NCBI GenBank assembly: GCA_963978895.1
Contig: OZ022238.1
Span: 24,650,515-24,714,514, forward strand
Origin: Erpobdella octoculata
Lineage: Eukaryota; Annelida; Clitellata; Hirudinida; Erpobdellidae
Direction: 5' to 3'
Length of the DNA stretch: 64,000 nucleotides
The notes under the pieces were generated by a model that was not told the origin of the DNA, made no database searches, and saw only the letters and a program-made list of their open reading frames with translations. The position numbers and the translations under genes are program-made. Position 1 is the first letter of the stretch. Every line of letters begins with the position of its first letter. This document shows positions 44,256 to 54,180 of this stretch, in pieces.

Positions 44256-45120
44256 TTTTAGATCAGGGTTGTCCAACGCGTGTCCCGCGGGCCACAAAGT
44301 GGCTCTCGATGTCTTTAGCCGTGGCCCGACTTTTTACAATCTAACATTTAAAATCAAATGAATATTATGCTTTTAAAACTATTTTTACTGTAGCTCAGGA
44401 ATAGGGCAGCTAATTACAGTTAATTATTCAATTTTTAAAATCAGATTTTTTTTTAAATTTATTGCAATATGGTTAAAACTATGCCTCATTTTTAATAAAA
44501 ACGGTAAAAACGGTATTGACTACATGGTTAGCAGAACCCTAAGTATATTTTTTTTAAATATGGCTTCCGCTAGTGCTAATAAAAGACGTAGATTTGAAAC
44601 TGAAAGTGGACACGGAGGTCGTATATTTAATCCATCTTGGACAAATAAATATTTTTTAATTGAGCAAATTAATTCAATGATCTGTCTCATTTGTTTAGAA
44701 ATAATGCCGTGTGCAAAATATATAATGTTTACAGACGTTATACTACAAAACATGCAGCAACGTATGATAAATTCAAGGGCCAATTTTTTTATTTTTGAAA
44801 GCACTTACAACTGTGAACAATTTTTTTCAAGAATGAAACATGTTAAATCAGTGCAGAGACATAGGTTGCAAAATGAATACCTCACTGATACACTTCGGAT
44901 TTCATCATCCACTATAAAAGCTGACATTTATCATTTGTGTAAAAATAAACAATGCCAAGTTTTCCATTAAATACATTTTTTTGACAATATTGAAATTGAA
45001 TTAGTTGATTTTAATTAGAAGTTTGAATAAAATATTTTGTTTGATTTGTGGCCCTCGTGTTGTCAGCAAAATAAAATAATGGTCCTGGCTGCAAAAAGGT
45101 TGGACAACCCTGTTTCAGAT
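44256..45120 (+). mobile_element. Internally deleted hAT transposon with TIRs and 8-bp duplication
   Basis: Element 44264-45112 (849 bp). Ends CAGGGTTGTCCAAC and GTTGGACAACCCTG are 14-bp perfect TIRs of hAT form (CAGGG...). Flanks TTTTAGAT (44256-44263) and TTTCAGAT (45113-45120) are an 8-bp duplication with one change. Subterminal CCGCGGGCCACAAAGTGGC and TTTGTGGCCCTCGTGTTG share a GGCC-rich motif. It carries the 148-codon frame described separately. Confidence 0.92.
44524..44970 (+). CDS. Shortened hAT transposase: BED-like start joined to dimerisation end
   Basis: Residues ~20-75, KRRRFETESGHGG, FNPSWTNKYFLIEQ and MICLICLEIMPCAKYI, match the N-terminal BED-type finger of the ZBED/GTF2IRD2-like hAT group (CLIC; the distal His pair is not clear). 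From about 93, FESTYNCEQFFSRMKHVKS, LTDTLRISSSTIKADI and KNKQCQVFH match the C-terminal hATC dimerisation region. The RNase H-like core with the catalytic DDE, normally ~400 residues, is missing, and the two ends are joined in one open frame. It cannot cut DNA; it could bind ends or dimerise if expressed. The true start may be Met at residue 13 (MASASANKRRR). Confidence 0.75.
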   Translation: MVSRTLSIFFLNMASASANKRRRFETESGHGGRIFNPSWTNKYFLIEQINSMICLICLEIMPCAKYIMFTDVILQNMQQRMINSRANFFIFESTYNCEQFFSRMKHVKSVQRHRLQNEYLTDTLRISSSTIKADIYHLCKNKQCQVFH

Positions 45121-45700
45121 GACACTAAAAAAAAGAAATTAGCTTGAATACATCTGTGTCAAAAATTCTTATTTGTATCAACTTAATTAAGAGCGCTAAC
45201 AAAAATGAGATAAACTTAGTAAAAATAGAGCAGCGTTTCTTTGTTTTCCTCTTTGTGTGCGTGTTCGCTAATACTCTAATGTTTCCGCGAGTCACTCGAG
45301 CATGACGAAAACTTGTGCGTTCACCAGAGCGTGACTGAAGGAAAAAAGTAACAGGACGTTTTATTATCACCATCGCCTGCACATCCGTGTTATCATCATT
45401 GTCATATTTATCATCAACATTGGTATCAATATTAAGTAACCATATTCTGATTTATATTCATCGTTATCTTCAAGCACCGTTTGTGATACATGAATAGTTT
45501 GTGTCAGCTTTGCCTTCACTGAAATTAACACTAATATTAATGATGATTCGGAAAATTGTGAAGGCTTACATAACCAACGGCAAAAATGTTCCATACAATA
45601 GGCTCAGATTTAAACAAATAGTTATAAATTTTAACTAAAAACTAAAGCAAAAATAAGATCATTTTATATTTAAGTTTAAAAAATGTTTAAAAACTGAGAA
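45121..45700. other. Spacer, no gene seen
   Basis: Short minus-strand frames (45125-45594) contain no recognised motif; an ATCATC-rich patch is present at 45366-45430. Confidence 0.35.
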
Positions 45701-45704
45701 CAGA

Positions 45705-46010
45705 AACAAAAACCTAGGAACGTGAAGTTTCGATTTTATGTTACTTCTATAGCATAAGCACCCTGTACAAAAAATTTTCAAAAAATTTTGCTATAAGGAG
45801 ATAAAACAAGAAGACATTAAAAAATACATATTCAACCAATTTTTGTAAATTTGGTTTTCGGAATCTCAAACGTAGAGTAGAAAATATTGTTACATGTTTT
45901 TCAGAATAACTACCACTCAAAAACTAAAAAAGCAACAGATGTAAAACAGTATTTAGATTCTACATAAAAAATGATAATAAACATGTTTTATCAATTTTTA
46001 TTACTTGCAA
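45705..46010 (+). mobile_element. Helitron body fragment
   Basis: CCTAGGAACGTGAAGTTTC, then TTACTTCTATAGCATAAGCA, parallels 60013-60065 of the complete Helitron (CCTAGGAACGTGAAATTTAG...TTGCGTAAGCA). It is followed by one copy of the ~157-bp unit (TTTGTAAATTTGGTTTTCGG, ACTCAAAAACT, AACAGATGTAAAAC). Neither terminus is present. Confidence 0.75.
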
Positions 46011-46139
46011 TAAATTGTAAACCCATTCAAGAAGAACCCGAATATAATTTTGAATATCGTAGCATTGGTCTCAGAAATGAAATTTAAAAAATATTGTTTT
46101 ACAATTACTGGAAAAACTTAGCATTGCTGAGTTGAAGCG

Positions 46140-46423
46140 AGGGATAAAAATCAAGGGCTGAACGCTAAAAAAAGAAAGCCCGAGTTCGTGGACTGCCTCC
46201 AGACAGCATTAGAGGAGTATAGATCTAACTCAGAAGAATACGAGTTCGATACAAATAAAAAATTAATAAACTTGATAGCAGAAATGACGAAAAAAACAAA
46301 CGAAGCAGCACAAAAGAGAATAAAAAAAAACATCTCTGAACATAGTGAAAAAAAAACAGAGCAGCAAAAGTAGAGAACAAAGCGTCACAAGAGAAAACCA
46401 GAGTCTGCCAGTAAACATCAAAC
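46140..46423 (+). other. Charged coding-like segment hit by the MULE
   Basis: Frame 46188-46373 (extending upstream as KPEFVDCLQTALEEYRSN) is charged and helical: EYEFDTNKKLINLIAEMTKK, KRIKKNISEHSEKKTEQQ. A frame shift later, the sequence stays open up to the target duplication at 46416-46423 and beyond it at 49892 into the 103-codon frame ending 50205. This suggests the MULE landed in coding-like DNA. The family is unknown; charged N-terminal segments also occur in Gypsy gag. Confidence 0.35.
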
Positions 46424-46477
46424 GGGGAAATGCCAAAAGCCCGAATTTTGACATTTGCCCGAATCGGTCTAGCCAAT

Positions 46478-46612
46478 CGGGCAAATAGCGTACGAAGTCG
46501 GGCAAATAGCGTACAAAGTTGGGCAAATGGCGTACGAAGTCGGGCAAATGGCGTACGAAGTCGGGCAAATGGCGTACGAAGTCGGGCAAATGGTGCACGA
46601 AGTCGGGCAAAT
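46478..46612 (+). repeat. 21-bp minisatellite in the left MULE arm
   Basis: About six units of CGGGCAAATGGCGTACGAAGT with few changes. The same unit appears inverted in the right arm (49724-49840). GTACGNNATTTGCCCG could be a transposase-binding motif repeated in the subterminal region; that is inference. Confidence 0.92.
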
Positions 46613-46737
46613 GTCCTTCAAAGGTCAAGCTAAAAAAGTTAGTAGCCGAACAAAAACTCGTCAAAACATGAACAAAACCGCCGTGGTCATACACAACCTA
46701 TAGAAGCCGGCGACATTAACGTTGAAGCAACTGTTGT

Positions 46738-46790
46738 TGTTGTTGTTGTTTATTTAAGTCCTTGTCACTTTTTCAGCGTTTAGGACCAGG
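46738..46790 (-). repeat. Dispersed 3'-tail repeat
   Basis: TTGTTGTTGTTTATTTAAGT then CCTTGTCACTTTTTCAGCGT is the inverse of 12796-12850. The (AAC)n end on the minus strand resembles a LINE/SINE tail. It interrupts the left MULE arm. Confidence 0.7.
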
Positions 46791-47289
46791 TTGAAACAAC
46801 ATTTTTTTTTTTAATAGTTTATAGTCCTTTACACCAGGTGTTTTAAGACTGAAATGGCTGTATGTAGGAAGCACCTAAGTACTTCCTGTCGTGGATCATA
46901 ATTTGTTCTTTTTAACTTTTCCCTCCTCCTTTCTCCAGGCTTGGGACAATTGAAACAACAATACATCAGTCCACTATAAGCAGAGCTGGCGAACCACACA
47001 ATGGTGTCTCAGATTTGACCCTCTAATTAAAATGGCATTTGGTTTTGTTGCTAGAGTAACCAAAAATAAACATTGAATAAAGTTTTCAATATTTATTGGT
47101 AAAAAATTTAAAAAACCCCTTCAAGTCAAAACAATAATATCAGTGTGTAGAGTATGGACATCAATCTCATTTAGTTCATAGGCTATCCATCCATAGCTCC
47201 AACACCTTTTCGTGTTTTTTTCGCTAGAATCTAGCGACTAAATATATGAACATTGAATAAATTTTTTAATATTTATTGCTAAAAATTTT

Positions 47290-47645
47290 TTAGGTTAAAA
47301 CATTAACAATGTCGGTGTGTAGAGTATCGACATTAATCAGGTTGAGTTCATAGGCCATCCATAAATCCCACACCTTTTCGTCTTTTTCTAAAAAAATTGT
47401 TTTTTGTTGCCTCAGCAGCTGACCAGTTTCTAGGCAATCGGCTTCTATTGGGATATATTGAGCCTTCTGGTGAAGAAGACTAACAATTTCGTAAAAGGAT
47501 TTTGGCACTTGGGAGTTGCTGTTCATAGAACTGTGACAGGCTTCTAAGTCATTGTTAGTTTTAATTTCACGTTTAAAAACGCTCCATTCTTGCAGTTTAT
47601 ATTTTCCTTTTCTCCAAGTATTTTTTGTGTAGTTTGCCAGCTCCT
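47290..47645 (-). pseudogene. MULE transposase C-terminal fragment
   Basis: Minus-strand reading from 47645: WRKGKYKLQEWSVFKREIKT, NNDLEACHSSMNS and FYEIVSLLHQKAQ, like the TNNxxEGWHxxLN block that follows the catalytic domain in many animal MULE transposases with FLYWCH-type N-termini. The last 78 codons are open (47526-47290). A ~190-bp stretch with this gene's 3' end is duplicated in tandem at 47100-47230 (GTGTGTAGAGTATGGACATC). The DDE domain is missing, probably through the piggyBac insertion and deletions. Confidence 0.65.
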
Positions 47646-48329
47646 AAAAATGTGGAAGAATTAATAAATACTAATAATATAATGTTTGATTAAAAAAATT
47701 CACCTTTAAAGATTCCATGGATATATTTGAATAAATTATATCAAATATTCATATGAATAATTATAATTACTCTAGCGACAGAAACCAAATTAAAAATAAC
47801 ATCGGAGACTAACCCGTTTTAGACCATAGTACGTTTTACGAACACACTTATTTTTGGCGTTGCATAAAATTAAGTTGTAATTTTTTTTCTGTTAAAAGTT
47901 TTTTTTTATGTTAAGAAAGCTTCAATACACTGTATAAAATTTTTTAAATAATTTTTTTATTCGTATTAAGTAGTTTAATCTGGATTAGAATATGAGCATT
48001 TTCAAGGTTTTCGACCGATATTACTTTAAAAATTTATTATGCTAATTTCATGAGAGTTATCATAACAAAAGTTTGAAATATCGAAAGAGGATGTACTCAA
48101 AAGTAAACAGCAACGTTAATTAAATTTTATTGTGTTTACACTAACCCACAATCTGAACATGTATGAGTCATGCTCGTTCTACGATCGTTGGGCGTATAGA
48201 GTACTTTATGCGAACGAGTCGAAACTAGTTTATTCAGCTTATAGTTGTGCAGTGGTTGAATTGGTGATAGTGTTTTTTGCAAATTTCATTCTTCGAATGA
48301 AATGTTTGTAAAGTTTAAAAATGAAAGGC

Positions 48330-48500
48330 GTCAAACAGAACGTTTTTTCACGTTGAAAGAAGCTATGTAACTAATTCTTGATGATGATGATAGCATTGAG
48401 GTTGACATATTTGTCATTCTTCCGCCCGGCGCATCATAACACGTGACTGATGAATAAGCAAATGAAGAAGAAATGTTATTCTTTGTAATATCCGGGAAGG
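48330..48500 (+). pseudogene. piggyBac transposase N-terminal remnant
   Basis: Reading DDDDSIEVDIFVILPPGAS, then HVTDE after a stop, matches the acidic N-terminus of piggyBac transposases (VDIxIxPPxxxxxTDEDSxxE). Frames are broken on both sides. Confidence 0.65.
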
Positions 48501-48769
48501 TAGAAGTTGATTATACTATTGATGGGATGGGATTAGACTGTGTCTGTTCTTTAGGTGAAGAAATGTAGGTTGCAAATACGGCAATACGGTCAGTTCAATG
48601 CCGCGGCAACCAAAACGCCAAAAACGATTGAAATGCACTTGGACCACAAAGAGTCATTTGAATAGCCACTTTTAAAACAGTCTATATATAACGAGTTTGA
48701 AACACCACAATGGTGCTTTGCTTGAAAAACCCCATATAGGCTGTTTAGGTTGTTTTATACCGCTGAAAT

Positions 48770-48965
48770 GAATTCATGCACGGTTGAAGAAACAAAACGA
48801 TAGGGAAGATACAGCAACTGGCCATGGTAACGATCTTGAAAATGTGAAAACAGTAGGTCGCTACAAGCTGGAAAATTATGGCAAAACACTGTACATGTGG
48901 GCCAAGTGCGACAAACGACTTCATCGGAATTGTTTTGGTGCTTTCCGCACACTCCGGTTCTGAAA
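48770..48965 (+). pseudogene. piggyBac transposase C-terminal Cys-rich remnant
   Basis: Reading VGRYKLENYGKTLYMWAKCD and KRLHRNCFGAFRT corresponds to the C-terminal Cys-rich finger of piggyBac proteins (KxCxxCxKxTxxxCxxCxVxLHxxCF). Several cysteines are changed (CKLENCG to YKLENYG, MC to MW). The DDD catalytic domain between this and the N-terminal piece is deleted. Confidence 0.7.
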
Positions 48966-49723
48966 CGACTATCATGAACTGCTTGACTGATTTATTGAAT
49001 GTTAAATTTTTGGATTTTATTGAACTGTGTTACTGATAAAGTCAGAAATGTGTTTTTAGCTTTTCTGTTTATAGCCTAAAATTTATATTATAATTGTTTG
49101 CGTTGAGAACAAAAAAAAATTGACTTTTAAACATTTTGTCGTTTTCAGTAGTCTATACGACCAGCGTTCGAAAAACGAGCATAGTGAATTTTCAAAGTTT
49201 TCTTTCAAATAAAAAATAATTAAAAATAAATCTGTTAAAACATAAGCAAGTAACTTAGAAATAACAAAAAAAAATAATAGAAATCTAATTAAAAAAGTTT
49301 TGGACCTAAACGGGCTAAACTAAAACAATAATTCAACAACGAAGGAAAAAAATACTAAACAGTAACTTAGAAGCTGTTGTATATTTTTTTATTCAAATAA
49401 TAAGAATTCTGATACGAAACATTTGGCGGTTTCTAATAGGGCCAAAACTGAGACACCATTGTGTGGTTCACATCCTCTGCTTATAATGAACTGATTTTTA
49501 GCTTGTACGTAAACTCCGCCTTGCATTTGCAAGCCAGTCCCAAGCCTGGAGAAAGGAGGAGGGAAAAGTTAAAAAGAACAAATTATGATCCACGACAGGA
49601 AGTACTTAGGTGCTTCCTACATACAGCAGCCATTTCAGTCTTAAAACACCTGGTGTAAAGGACTATAAACTATTATAAAAAAAAAAAAAAAAAGCTTGTA
49701 CGTACTTCGGGCGTTAATTGCCA

Positions 49724-49840
49724 GACTTCGTACGGCGTTTGCCCGACTTCGTACGGCATTTGCCCGAGTTCGTACGCCATTTGCCCGACTTCGTACGCCA
49801 TTTGCCCGACTTCGTACGCCATTTGCCCGACTGGCATGAG
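49724..49840 (-). repeat. 21-bp minisatellite in the right MULE arm
   Basis: About five units of ACTTCGTACGCCATTTGCCCG, the inverse of the left-arm array. Copy number differs slightly between arms. Confidence 0.92.
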
Positions 49841-49891
49841 CCATTCGGGCAAATGACAAAATTCGGGAAAATGTGTAGGAGCCCATCAAAC

Positions 49892-51480
49892 CATTGAATG
49901 AAAACGGGGGAACTTCTGGCAATGGTTTGTCTGAGAGTTGTCTGAATAGCATGGCTATTGAGAATCTGGTCACAGAGACGGCTGAGGCAGTAGTTGACAC
50001 GGTTCAGGACAGGCGTGTTCATGATGAAGAAAACATTGTGGGTTGCTGCGCGAAACCTAGTTTGAACCAGAAAACTGCACAATACAGGTGCAGCACGCCC
50101 CCTGTAGTTGCGGACCTGTGGTGGTACCGGTGCCCGGTTGCAGACAATCCTGGCTTGTGTGCGAGAACCAAAGTTTTACATTGGGGTCCACCGAAATTTT
50201 TGTGAGCAGGCCATAAAAGAATTGTGTCCAAATGATAAACTCTGAAATTTAAATGGTTCTGGAAACTGCGCGAAATACCTTTCGAATGTAAACTGCAAGG
50301 GTATCTTGGTAGAAGATCGTTTCGAGAGACAGGAGGATTGTTTGATCAAATTTACCTAAAATATTCCGGCCATTTCATGAAGACCGACTTCTATTCCGTA
50401 TTCAAGCCGACAGCGCGATCCAAAAACATGCATGAAAGTGTGGCGCCTTTGGTCGCCAGCGCCCAGCGAATGAGATCCAGGCAATACACTATCGCTACCG
50501 ACAGAGATGCAAAAAACGAGGCACAAAAGCCATCATGAAGACTCGATCATTCACATCATACTTGTTATCAGTTGTAGAGAGGGTGACGGGTCTTTCATCA
50601 CGTGATATACAATTATTGACTTTTTTGATTGTTAGATCCGAGGCATGAGAGAATTCGAATCCATTACGAGTATTATTTTGTGCATCACTTGTACGCCAAT
50701 GATACGTTACAGAAGTAGATAAGCTCGTCGTCGAGCTGCCACTCATGTTATTAGAAAAGATGGTTTGTTTGATAGAGGTGTACGTGGAGTCATCTTACCT
50801 AATTTGATAAGTCTAACCGCGTCCATATTCCAACTGTAAAGTACGATTGAAACGATCGTCCTGCTTGAACATTGATCGTGGGGCGGTGTCACAAGATCAA
50901 CAAATTTTCTTTGATCTTCAATCGGTTAGGGTCTGTATCAGAAGCAATTACTTCAGTGCAATTACCAACCAACGTTTTACTAGGTATTTGATGGTGAACT
51001 GTAGTAAGATGAGCAAAGAGGCTTCCGCCCTGTGTGTGCATTGCTAGTCGTCATGAAAGAGAGTTGTGCGAGTATGTCCTATATATGTCGCTGGAAGGTC
51101 GTTTTTGTAAGGTCATGTGATCGCAACATTGATTCTCTGCAGTATGCAACTGTTATTTGGATCATTTTTAACACGAGGTTATGATTTCTACAACTGTTGT
51201 AATAGACATGTAGTTTTAAGTCATGTGAAGATGGGTCTGCAACGCGCAGACCAATATTTTAAAATATTTAATTTATTGTTTTAACATAGGTTTCTCAAGT
51301 TGGATTTATATAGCTGAAACTGACCAGTTAACCTTGATTGTTTTATTATTTATTTTTAACCAATAAATTCTTCAATTACAATTACCGTCATTTCAAATGG
51401 ATGTAAAGGGCTTTAAAAACTTCTTGAGAAAGATGATAAACGATAAGTGGTTAATTGTGTTTAATGGAGCTTGTTTAAAA
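49892..51480 (+). other. Region with weak open frames, nothing recognised
   Basis: The plus frame up to 50205 contains LVTETAEAVVDTVQDRRVHD and a Cys-containing end (YRCSTPPVVADLWWYRCPVA). Further blocks such as NCAKYLSNVNCKGILVEDRF (about 50275) can be read after frameshifts. GC content is higher than in the neighbouring spacer, so this may be a decayed coding sequence of an unknown element that the MULE entered. Confidence 0.3.
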
Positions 51481-51486
51481 GAATAA

Positions 51487-51487
<1 letters not shown>

Positions 51488-51553
<66 letters not shown>
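51488..51553. repeat. (TA)n microsatellite
   Basis: About 30 TA units with one CATA interruption, abutting a Helitron-like fragment. Confidence 0.95.
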
Positions 51554-51555
<2 letters not shown>

Positions 51556-51835
51556 GTGTGTGTAAGGCAAAGTGTGTGCGTTTTCTGTTCCTTTATCACT
51601 GGATCAATCCAAACGAAATTTGATAATAAGGTAGTACGCGTCATAGTGGATAAGAATTAAAGAAAGTTTCCACTTCGTACTCTAACCACAGGGGGTGCAC
51701 TTATCTTAGGGTTAAGGTTTGGGTTAAAGAAAAACAAGAAAAAGATAATTGAAATAGAAAAGGCGAGAAAGAAAACAACGAGAAACCCCTTTAAAAACAC
51801 CTTTCAACGCCGGGTAACACTGCTCTTATCTAAAA
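51554..51835 (+). mobile_element. Decayed Helitron-like element
   Basis: GTGTGCGTTTTCTGTTCCTT followed by TATCACTGGATCAATCC and AACGAAATTTGATAA, with an end CAACGCCGGGTAACACTGCT. The GCCGGGTA hairpin-like end is that of the Helitrons at 8819 and 61792 with the terminal CTAG mutated (CTCT). It starts at a (TA)n tract like the other copies but lacks the 18-bp minisatellite. Confidence 0.6.
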
Positions 51836-52172
51836 TAATAAATTTTGTCAATAAAAAAATTTAATATGAAAAAATTATCAATGATTTGACAATAAAATAA
51901 ACTAAAATAATAAAATAAATTAATTAAATAAAATAACAAATATTTTAAATATCGTTTGTTTTTTAGCAAAAAAACAATCAAATAAAACTTTTAAAACGAA
52001 CAAAACCGAACGCCTTAGGCTGTTATATGATCACAGTTTTCCAAGCGACTCCTTTTCTAAGAAGGCCTTCAAGACATGCGAGATAATTTCTAAAATTGCT
52101 TTTGTTTTTATTTTTATTACAAATAAATATATATAAAATTAAACCATCAGTTTTTTATAATTGATTCTGTAA
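51836..52172. other. AT-rich spacer
   Basis: Mostly AATAAAATAAA-type low-complexity sequence. No gene seen. Confidence 0.4.
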
Positions 52173-52288
<116 letters not shown>

Positions 52289-52289
52289 T

Positions 52290-52500
52290 TGTACGCAAAC
52301 TCCATTGAATATAATTGCCCATTTTGTATTTGTTAATTTTTTCGCTAAAGACTCAAAACGTCGAAGGAAAGCCCGTTGTTGGGAAGATAGACTATTAACG
52401 AATTCCTTGTTTGCAGCCGTATTTACGTTTATTTGTAAAAATTTAAAAAGACAATTATGTTATAAAATAAATAAAATAAACTAAAAGGTGTAACTTATAA
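52290..52500 (-). pseudogene. Penelope-like element 5' fragment
   Basis: Downstream (minus strand) of the ribozyme is a short leader and an open stretch (52420-52290) reading TAANKEFVNSLSSQQRAFLR then [17 protein letters not shown]. The position right after a hammerhead in a pseudo-LTR fits the N-terminus of a Penelope-like polyprotein, but no RT or GIY-YIG motif is included. Truncated at the (TA)n tract. Confidence 0.45.
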
Positions 52501-52515
52501 GCTTAAAGTTATAAA

Positions 52516-52561
52516 CAGGGCTAACGCGTTTCGACAGTTAGTTTGTCATCATCAGAGCCCG
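52516..52561 (-). ncRNA. Hammerhead ribozyme, Penelope type
   Basis: Minus strand: GGGCU (stem I), CUGAUGA (core), U, GACA-loop AACUAAC-UGUC (stem II), GAAA (core), a minimal stem III in ACGCGU, then U (cleavage position) and AGCCC closing stem I. All core bases for catalysis are present and stem I pairs perfectly over five bases. A single unpaired U at the base of stem II is the only irregularity. Very short stem III and the GAAACGCGUUAGC phrase are characteristic of hammerheads in Penelope-like pseudo-LTRs, which act mainly as dimers because one stem III is unstable. Confidence 0.78.
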
Positions 52562-53120
52562 AAAAGAAACAAAACATGGATAGAATAATGAAAGGTGTTA
52601 ATAATAATAATAATATTATTATTTTGTTTCATTATCGGTTTTAACTAAATTTAAAGAAGCCTTCAACAACGTAAAATTGAGATTATGGGAACAGGCGGAT
52701 GGAGAGACGACTTGAAGTTTCTTTACCCACCTCACTCGTGTCTTCCGTCATGACACTGAAAAGATTGAGATTTACTTTGTGAAGTTCAAACAATTCCCCA
52801 ATCTCAGCAATGGACGCTGGAACTCTCGTGCCATTCTAGCCCCTCTTGCTTTTATTATGATGCCTGAAACCTGGAAAATGCTGCGTAAAGTCTGTTGATT
52901 CATTTTCTAGTTATGAGCATTCAATTGTTCAAAGCTGGCTTTTTTCATAAACTATCTGCAGCTCTGAATGACTACCTAAAAGGTCTCAACTGCTTCAAAA
53001 ATCACTGGATAACATATGAATCTCCAATTAACATTGCCCGCAGCAATCAGTGCTGTGAGCGTTCAATCAAAGTTTATCTGATCTTTCATAAAGGTTCATT
53101 AATTTATGATACAGGGATAT
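52562..53120 (+). pseudogene. Decayed coding segment, probably transposon derived
   Basis: Starts with an (ATA/TAA)n palindrome at 52600-52625. The readable part (52895-53122 and upstream) includes FKAGFFHKLSAALNDYLKGL and RSNQCCERSIKVYLI; the xNxxxER block resembles the C-terminal helix seen in several transposon-linked proteins (NDxAER). Family not determined. Confidence 0.35.
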
Positions 53121-53156
53121 GAAATTGTAAAAAATTCATCAACCTAATAAGCCTAC

Positions 53157-53263
<107 letters not shown>

Positions 53264-53795
53264 AAAAGAAAGTAAGAAAATAAGTTCTTGGTGGCATTCC
53301 ACCTATCATATTCCGTCACAGCTCATTATGTGAACTTTTTAGGAAAATTATTAAATTGGCAGAAATTTTATGGAATCAAAATATTATGGTTTCTATAATT
53401 TAATAATCTTATATTAATTTCATAATCAAACAATTATTATGAGGTTTCTTTTGCTTTTATTTTTCTCATTACAGACGTTGCCTCTTCTGATGGTTCGCTA
53501 GTTTTCTAGAAGCTAGTACTTCTAGACTTGTACCAGGAGCAATTGGACTGAAGAGCATGTAGTTTCTAATCATTCAAACATTTGAAGTTGATAAAATGAT
53601 GTCTTAATCCATTCTTTCAAAGCACTTGGCAACAAAGACAAAAAATATTATTTTTCTAAATAAAAGTTGTAAGTCTCTTCTTACATAGTATCTTTGTTAT
53701 TACAACGGATAAAAAAACTCTTGATTGAGGTTTAAAAGTATTTTTATATATTTCGAATAATTTTTGTTTTTAACAATTTTTGAGCAAAAAGAAAT

Positions 53796-54180
53796 TTAAA
53801 TGTTTTGCTGCCGAACGCAAAAATCACTCAGATTTTGTTGACTAAGGCGTTTCTGACAGTCTGGACAAAATTTTCGCTCAAGTTCTGTCGACCTAGAAAA
53901 ATCTAGGTCAGTGGAGCAAAAAACGGAATCGCCGTGGCAAAATAAGGGGTCGCTGGTGCAGAAAAGTGGGTCTGTACAAAGGTGAAGGTCGCTGCAGAGG
54001 TCGAGGTCACCGCGAGATTGGTCGAGTGGACAACCAATGAGATTGCAGTGAAGAAGTTCGCTTCTATTCGAAGTGTCGTGTTGAGCTGATTTTCGCGACT
54101 GCTTCAGTTGAGTTGTTGACTGTTGATGCTGGATGTGTCGCTGGCTTGTGTTGCTCGATGGGAAGAATTTGTAGCAATTT
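53796..54180 (-). CDS. Last exon: cytoplasmic tail of the CUB/Sushi membrane protein
   Basis: Acceptor TAAATTTTAG, then the split Arg codon and NCYKFFPSSNTSQRHIQHQQ. The tail has a Gln/Ser-rich part and then a Cys-periodic stretch, HLCTDPLFCTSDPLFCHGDS, with C spaced every 6-7 residues, and ends KFCPDCQKRLSQQNLSDF. No kinase, ITIM or death-domain motif is seen. The CPDC pair could bind metal or be lipidated; this is inference. Confidence 0.7.

Larger units (their letters stand above)
47809..49318 (+). mobile_element. piggyBac element nested in the MULE, internally deleted
   Basis: Element 47813-49314 (1502 bp), flanked by CTAA at 47809-47812 and 49315-49318. Ends CCCGTTTTAGACC and, inverted, CCCGTTTAGGTCC form imperfect TIRs. 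TTAA is the usual piggyBac target; CTAA on both sides is either the rare alternative target or a mutated pre-existing site. Two transposase pieces remain inside (48330-48500, 48770-48960). Confidence 0.82.
46416..49891. mobile_element. MULE-type transposon with long minisatellite-bearing TIRs
   Basis: Element 46424-49883 (3460 bp), flanked by CATCAAAC at 46416-46423 and 49884-49891. The outer 41 bases of each end align without gaps (shared core CCCGAATTTTG, CATTTGCCCGAAT). Inside each end is a 21-bp tandem array (46478-46612, 49724-49840), then a long arm: 46795-47022 pairs with 49437-49692 (TTTACACCAGGTGTTTTAAG; GAGACACCATTGTGTGGTTC). An 8-bp duplication, very long TIRs and the transposase remnant at 47290-47645 all fit Mutator-like elements. 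A piggyBac copy lies inside. Confidence 0.88.

Noticed and set aside
46478..46612. CRISPR-like array of 21-bp units
   Set aside because: Units are contiguous with no unique spacers, and the same array is inverted in the other MULE arm; the context is a eukaryotic transposon.
52545..52561. Exact textbook stem II next to the hammerhead core
   Set aside because: One U is unpaired between CUGAUGA and the GACA stem; I kept the ribozyme call but not a perfect fit.
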